DNA from: an uncultured bacterium
GTDB lineage: Bacteria; Cyanobacteriota; Vampirovibrionia; Gastranaerophilales; Gastranaerophilaceae
Length of the DNA: 64,000 bases
Direction: 5' to 3'
NCBI GenBank assembly: GCA_905216055.1
Contig: CAJMSH010000008.1
Coordinates: 12,897-76,896 of the forward strand
Position numbers and translations under genes: made by a program. Below the pieces are notes generated by a model. That model saw nothing but the letters and a program-made list of their open reading frames with translations. It was not told the origin of the DNA and did no database searches. Positions 61,872-64,000 of this stretch are shown here, in pieces. Position 1 is the first letter of the stretch; the number at the start of each line of letters is the position of its first letter.

Positions 61872-62739
61872 AGCCGAATTAAAAGATTTGATGGAATATA
61901 AAAATTACAGTATAGCATACGTTTCAACCGCTACAGGGATTGCTAAATCTACAATCAGTATGTGGATGAACGGTAATTACAACGGCAAAAACGATAAAAT
62001 TACCGATGCTATAAATAATTTTATCCAACGTGAATACGAACGTTCCGGCAACAGCGATTTGCCTTTTGTAGATATTTCAACGGTAAAATACATCACTGAA
62101 ATCGGCAGACTGTGCCATACACAGGGTAAAATCGGAGTTTGTGTGGGTAAAGCCGGGCTTGGTAAAACCGTTGCCGTAAAAAGATATACCAAAGAATTTA
62201 TGGATTCAATCCTTATTGAAAGCGATTCAGGTTACACCGCAAAATCTCTTCTCAAGGAAATTCACAGACGTTTAGGACTTTCCGGCAAGGGTTCGGTTTA
62301 TGACTTGATGGATGAAGTTGTAAGAAAATTAAACCAATCAGGCAGACTCTTAATTATTGATGAGGCTGAAAATCTTCCATATAGAGCCTTAGAAATTACT
62401 CGCCGTATCCACGATAAAACAGGTGTAGGTATCCTTTTAGTGGGTAGAGGAATTCTGCTTGAAAACCTGAAAGGTTACAACAATCAGTATGACCAGCTGT
62501 ATTCAAGAGTAAAATTTACAAAAATTATAGACAAAATATTGATTCAAGACGTCATAAAAATTCTTGAGTCTATCGGTCAGAATACAAAACTTGCTGAAAC
62601 GTATCTTCAGTATTCGGATGGAAACACAAGAAGATTAGAACACTTAATTTCCCACAGCATCAGCATTGCCAAATTTAACGGTAAGGCTGAGGTCGATGAT
62701 GCTGTGATTAAACAAACTTCCAAATTATTAATGGCATAG
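61861..62739 (+). CDS. MuB-like AAA+ ATPase
   Basis: Target-DNA-binding ATPase and activator of the MuA-like transposase. Residues 1-55 form a helix-turn-helix (YSIAYVSTATGIAKSTISMW) as in Mu B. The ATPase has Walker A VCVGKAGLGKTVAVKRY near residue 97, Walker B RLLIIDEAENLPYRALE near 160, and a sensor-like GILLVGRG. The C-terminal domain (YSDGNTRRLEHLISHSISIA) is also as in MuB. At 292 residues it is close to the 312 of Mu B. Confidence 0.92.
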   Translation: MDIRAELKDLMEYKNYSIAYVSTATGIAKSTISMWMNGNYNGKNDKITDAINNFIQREYERSGNSDLPFVDISTVKYITEIGRLCHTQGKIGVCVGKAGLGKTVAVKRYTKEFMDSILIESDSGYTAKSLLKEIHRRLGLSGKGSVYDLMDEVVRKLNQSGRLLIIDEAENLPYRALEITRRIHDKTGVGILLVGRGILLENLKGYNNQYDQLYSRVKFTKIIDKILIQDVIKILESIGQNTKLAETYLQYSDGNTRRLEHLISHSISIAKFNGKAEVDDAVIKQTSKLLMA

Positions 62740-62740
62740 C

Positions 62741-62794
62741 GGCTTGTGAGCAGAGGATGAAAGCGTCAGCGTATCCGTTTAATGCGAACAAGCC
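62741..62794. other. Possible structured intergenic RNA
   Basis: The arms GGCTTGT and ACAAGCC bound a 54-base stretch between the MuB-like gene and the next gene, with an inner GGAT / ATCC pair. It may be a leader structure or a processing site; unproven. Confidence 0.3.
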
Positions 62795-62811
62795 AAGAAG
62801 GGAGATATTAA

Positions 62812-63003
62812 ATGAACGGTAAGAAATTCCAACCCGACACTTCATTATGGTTACACATATTTTTAATAGCTCTAGCCATTTTTATTTTGGGAGTTCAAAT
62901 CGGAATCAAGCACGGACGAGAGTTACAGCTTGAGGATATGCGCGAACGAGCAGAGGCTGAAAGTTTGGCTTTGCCAAACTGTAACGCCGTTTATTGCGAG
63001 TGA
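62812..63003 (+). CDS. Small single-span membrane protein
   Basis: A 63-residue protein with one membrane helix (LWLHIFLIALAIFILGVQIG) and a charged C-terminal tail ending with two Cys (LPNCNAVYCE). GGGAG lies six bases upstream of the ATG. It is part of the early-type gene run of the Mu-like region. Function unknown. Confidence 0.65.
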   Translation: MNGKKFQPDTSLWLHIFLIALAIFILGVQIGIKHGRELQLEDMRERAEAESLALPNCNAVYCE

Positions 63004-63022
63004 GCAAGACAGAGGATAAAGT

Positions 63023-63475
63023 ATGGCTACGACTTTTCAGATTAGAAAAATTCACGCATTAAAAAATGTTATAGGTATGGATGACGACTTATATCGTGAA
63101 ATGCTTATGTCTTTTGATGTTACATCATCAAAGGATTTGACATTTACTGAAGCTGCAATTTTTGTGGATATTCTTGAAGATAAAGCCGTTGCGATAAACA
63201 AATGGATTAAGCAGCCGAAAAAATATGCGGATTTGAATCGCACAGAAAATATGGCATCTGATGCACAACTCAGAATGATTGAAGGTTTGTGGAGAGATGT
63301 CTGCTATTTCAATGATGATAAATTTGCGAAAAAATCCCTGCGAAAGTTTTTAAAATCAAAATTTAAGGTCGATGACATTATGTTTTTGACCAGAGCCAAA
63401 GCCTGTAAAGTTATTCAGGCAATAACGGCAATAAAAAAGAAATTAAAAGAAAAAAGTGCGGCCACACTTGAGTAG
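63023..63475 (+). CDS. gemA: GemA / Mu gp16-like (DUF1018) regulator
   Basis: A 150-residue protein of the DUF1018 family that includes Mu gp16 (GemA), a modulator of host gene expression. The pattern is clear: QIRKIHALKNVIGMDDDLYR, EMLMSFDVTSSKDLTFTEAA, then ASDAQLRMIEGLWRDVCYF and a closing VDDIMFLTRAKACKVIQAIT. It supports calling this region a transposable (Mu-like) prophage. GGATAAAG upstream is a fair ribosome site. Confidence 0.85.
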   Translation: MATTFQIRKIHALKNVIGMDDDLYREMLMSFDVTSSKDLTFTEAAIFVDILEDKAVAINKWIKQPKKYADLNRTENMASDAQLRMIEGLWRDVCYFNDDKFAKKSLRKFLKSKFKVDDIMFLTRAKACKVIQAITAIKKKLKEKSAATLE

Positions 63476-63500
63476 TAGAAGAGAAAGTAAAGGAGAAAAA

Positions 63501-63824
63501 ATGATGCTAACAGCAGAAAAAACAACCGATTCAATGGGTTCAATGATGAAAAACCAATTTTTTGGAGAAGTTTCTCACAGTTCTGATGATCCTAAAGAAT
63601 GTGCAATGATGGGATTAATCAGAAATCAAAAAATTGACCTTGAAGAGCGTTTGAACGATGCAAAATTGAAGTTTGCCGATGCAAATCTGGTTAAAGATAA
63701 CTGGAGTTGTGCCAAAGAACGTGAAATTGATTGCAAGGTTCTTGAAGGACAAATCTTCATCTTATCTAAGATCGAACGAGACTTAGAAGATATGCTTACC
63801 CCTGCAAAAATGCCTCCCGACTAA
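63501..63824 (+). CDS. Hypothetical Mu-like early-region protein
   Basis: A 107-residue soluble protein with helical, coiled-coil-like sequence in its second half (KIDLEERLNDAKLKFADANL, EIDCKVLEGQIFILSKIERD). AGGAG lies five bases before the ATG at 63501. The open frame runs back to 63456 into the previous gene. Not recognised; Mu-type early regions carry several such small proteins. Confidence 0.6.
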   Translation: MMLTAEKTTDSMGSMMKNQFFGEVSHSSDDPKECAMMGLIRNQKIDLEERLNDAKLKFADANLVKDNWSCAKEREIDCKVLEGQIFILSKIERDLEDMLTPAKMPPD

Positions 63825-63842
63825 GGTTTACACGAGGTCGAA

Positions 63843-63871
63843 ACGAGCTGCTAACAGTGCAAGCGGCTCGT
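63843..63871. other. Intergenic hairpin
   Basis: Ten-base stem ACGAGCTGCT / AGCGGCTCGT (one G-T pair) with a nine-base loop, between two genes of the Mu-like region. It lacks a T-run, so it is not a simple terminator. Confidence 0.4.
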
Positions 63872-63922
63872 CTTAGAGTAAGGCTCTAACTGATGAGACC
63901 AATAAAAGTAAAGGAGACAAAA

Positions 63923-64000
63923 ATGGGCAACACAGCACTACTAGTTTTAGAACGAGAAATCACAGAGTATCAGGTAGACATTGAAAATTTAAAAATCAAA
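63923..64000 (+). CDS. Hypothetical protein (3' partial)
   Basis: An open frame from the ATG at 63923 to the window edge, 26 residues visible (MGNTALLVLEREITEYQVDI and more), helical in character. AGGAG lies six bases upstream. Too short to assign. Confidence 0.5.
   Translation, partial: MGNTALLVLEREITEYQVDIENLKIK

Overview
The window is AT-rich bacterial DNA using the standard code, with UGA as a stop. My best guess at the source is an uncultured gut member of the Cyanobacteriota class Vampirovibrionia ("Melainabacteria", Gastranaerophilales). The pointers are a type IV pilin-like protein with the N-terminus FTLAEVLITLGIIGVVAAMT, a DprA-like protein of a kind I associate with cyanobacteria, many small lineage-specific proteins, and base composition. 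This is recalled knowledge, not a search result.

Region 1 (1 to 18.35 kb) is an accessory island ending at a tRNA-Ile(GAT) gene. From left to right it holds: the catalytic half of a tyrosine recombinase; a secreted 20-residue-repeat protein; a tightly coupled type I restriction operon in the order hsdR, OLD-family ATPase/TOPRIM, hsdS, HNH-like gene, hsdM (minus strand); small unknown genes; an Mrr restriction enzyme; and a four-gene transposition operon with a DDE transposase (TnsB/MuA class), a TnsC/MuB-class ATPase, a winged-helix protein and an HTH protein. Next to the tRNA, two 378-bp structured direct repeats flank a lysozyme-inhibitor-like lipoprotein and a GH108 lysozyme. A 22-bp core occurs three times, the last copy lying against the tRNA-Ile terminator.

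Region 2 (18.35 to 55.6 kb) is ordinary chromosome. It carries hsp20, prs, clpB, an HMGL-like lyase, yihY, nrnA, dciA, a hybrid sensor kinase, dnaG-rpoD, lepA, tdk, a TrmB-like regulator, xerC, a TPR protein, pit with its DUF47 partner, a CDF transporter, alkD, ispF, a HAD phosphatase, a NUDIX hydrolase, a HEAT-like protein, a dprA-like gene, pcrA, a pilin, a TonB-domain protein and ffh. Its intergenic gaps hold several families of tandem and palindromic repeats. One 63-bp family with a palindromic core sits directly on the stop codons of both prs and ffh.

Region 3 (55.6 to 64 kb) is a second accessory block starting just after a tRNA-Ser(TGA) terminator. Four copies of a roughly 26-bp motif probably mark a transposon end. 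They precede a second transposase, ATPase and winged-helix cassette homologous to the one in region 1. Right behind it lies a different, Mu-phage-like early region (HTH regulator, MuA-like transposase, MuB-like ATPase, GemA/gp16-like protein) that runs off the window.

The most interesting signal is the pair of tRNA-adjacent transposase/ATPase/winged-helix cassettes. Their third protein shares its N-terminus but has unrelated C-termini, which suggests an exchangeable accessory or target-choice subunit. No Cas gene, CRISPR array or TniQ/TnsD homologue is visible.
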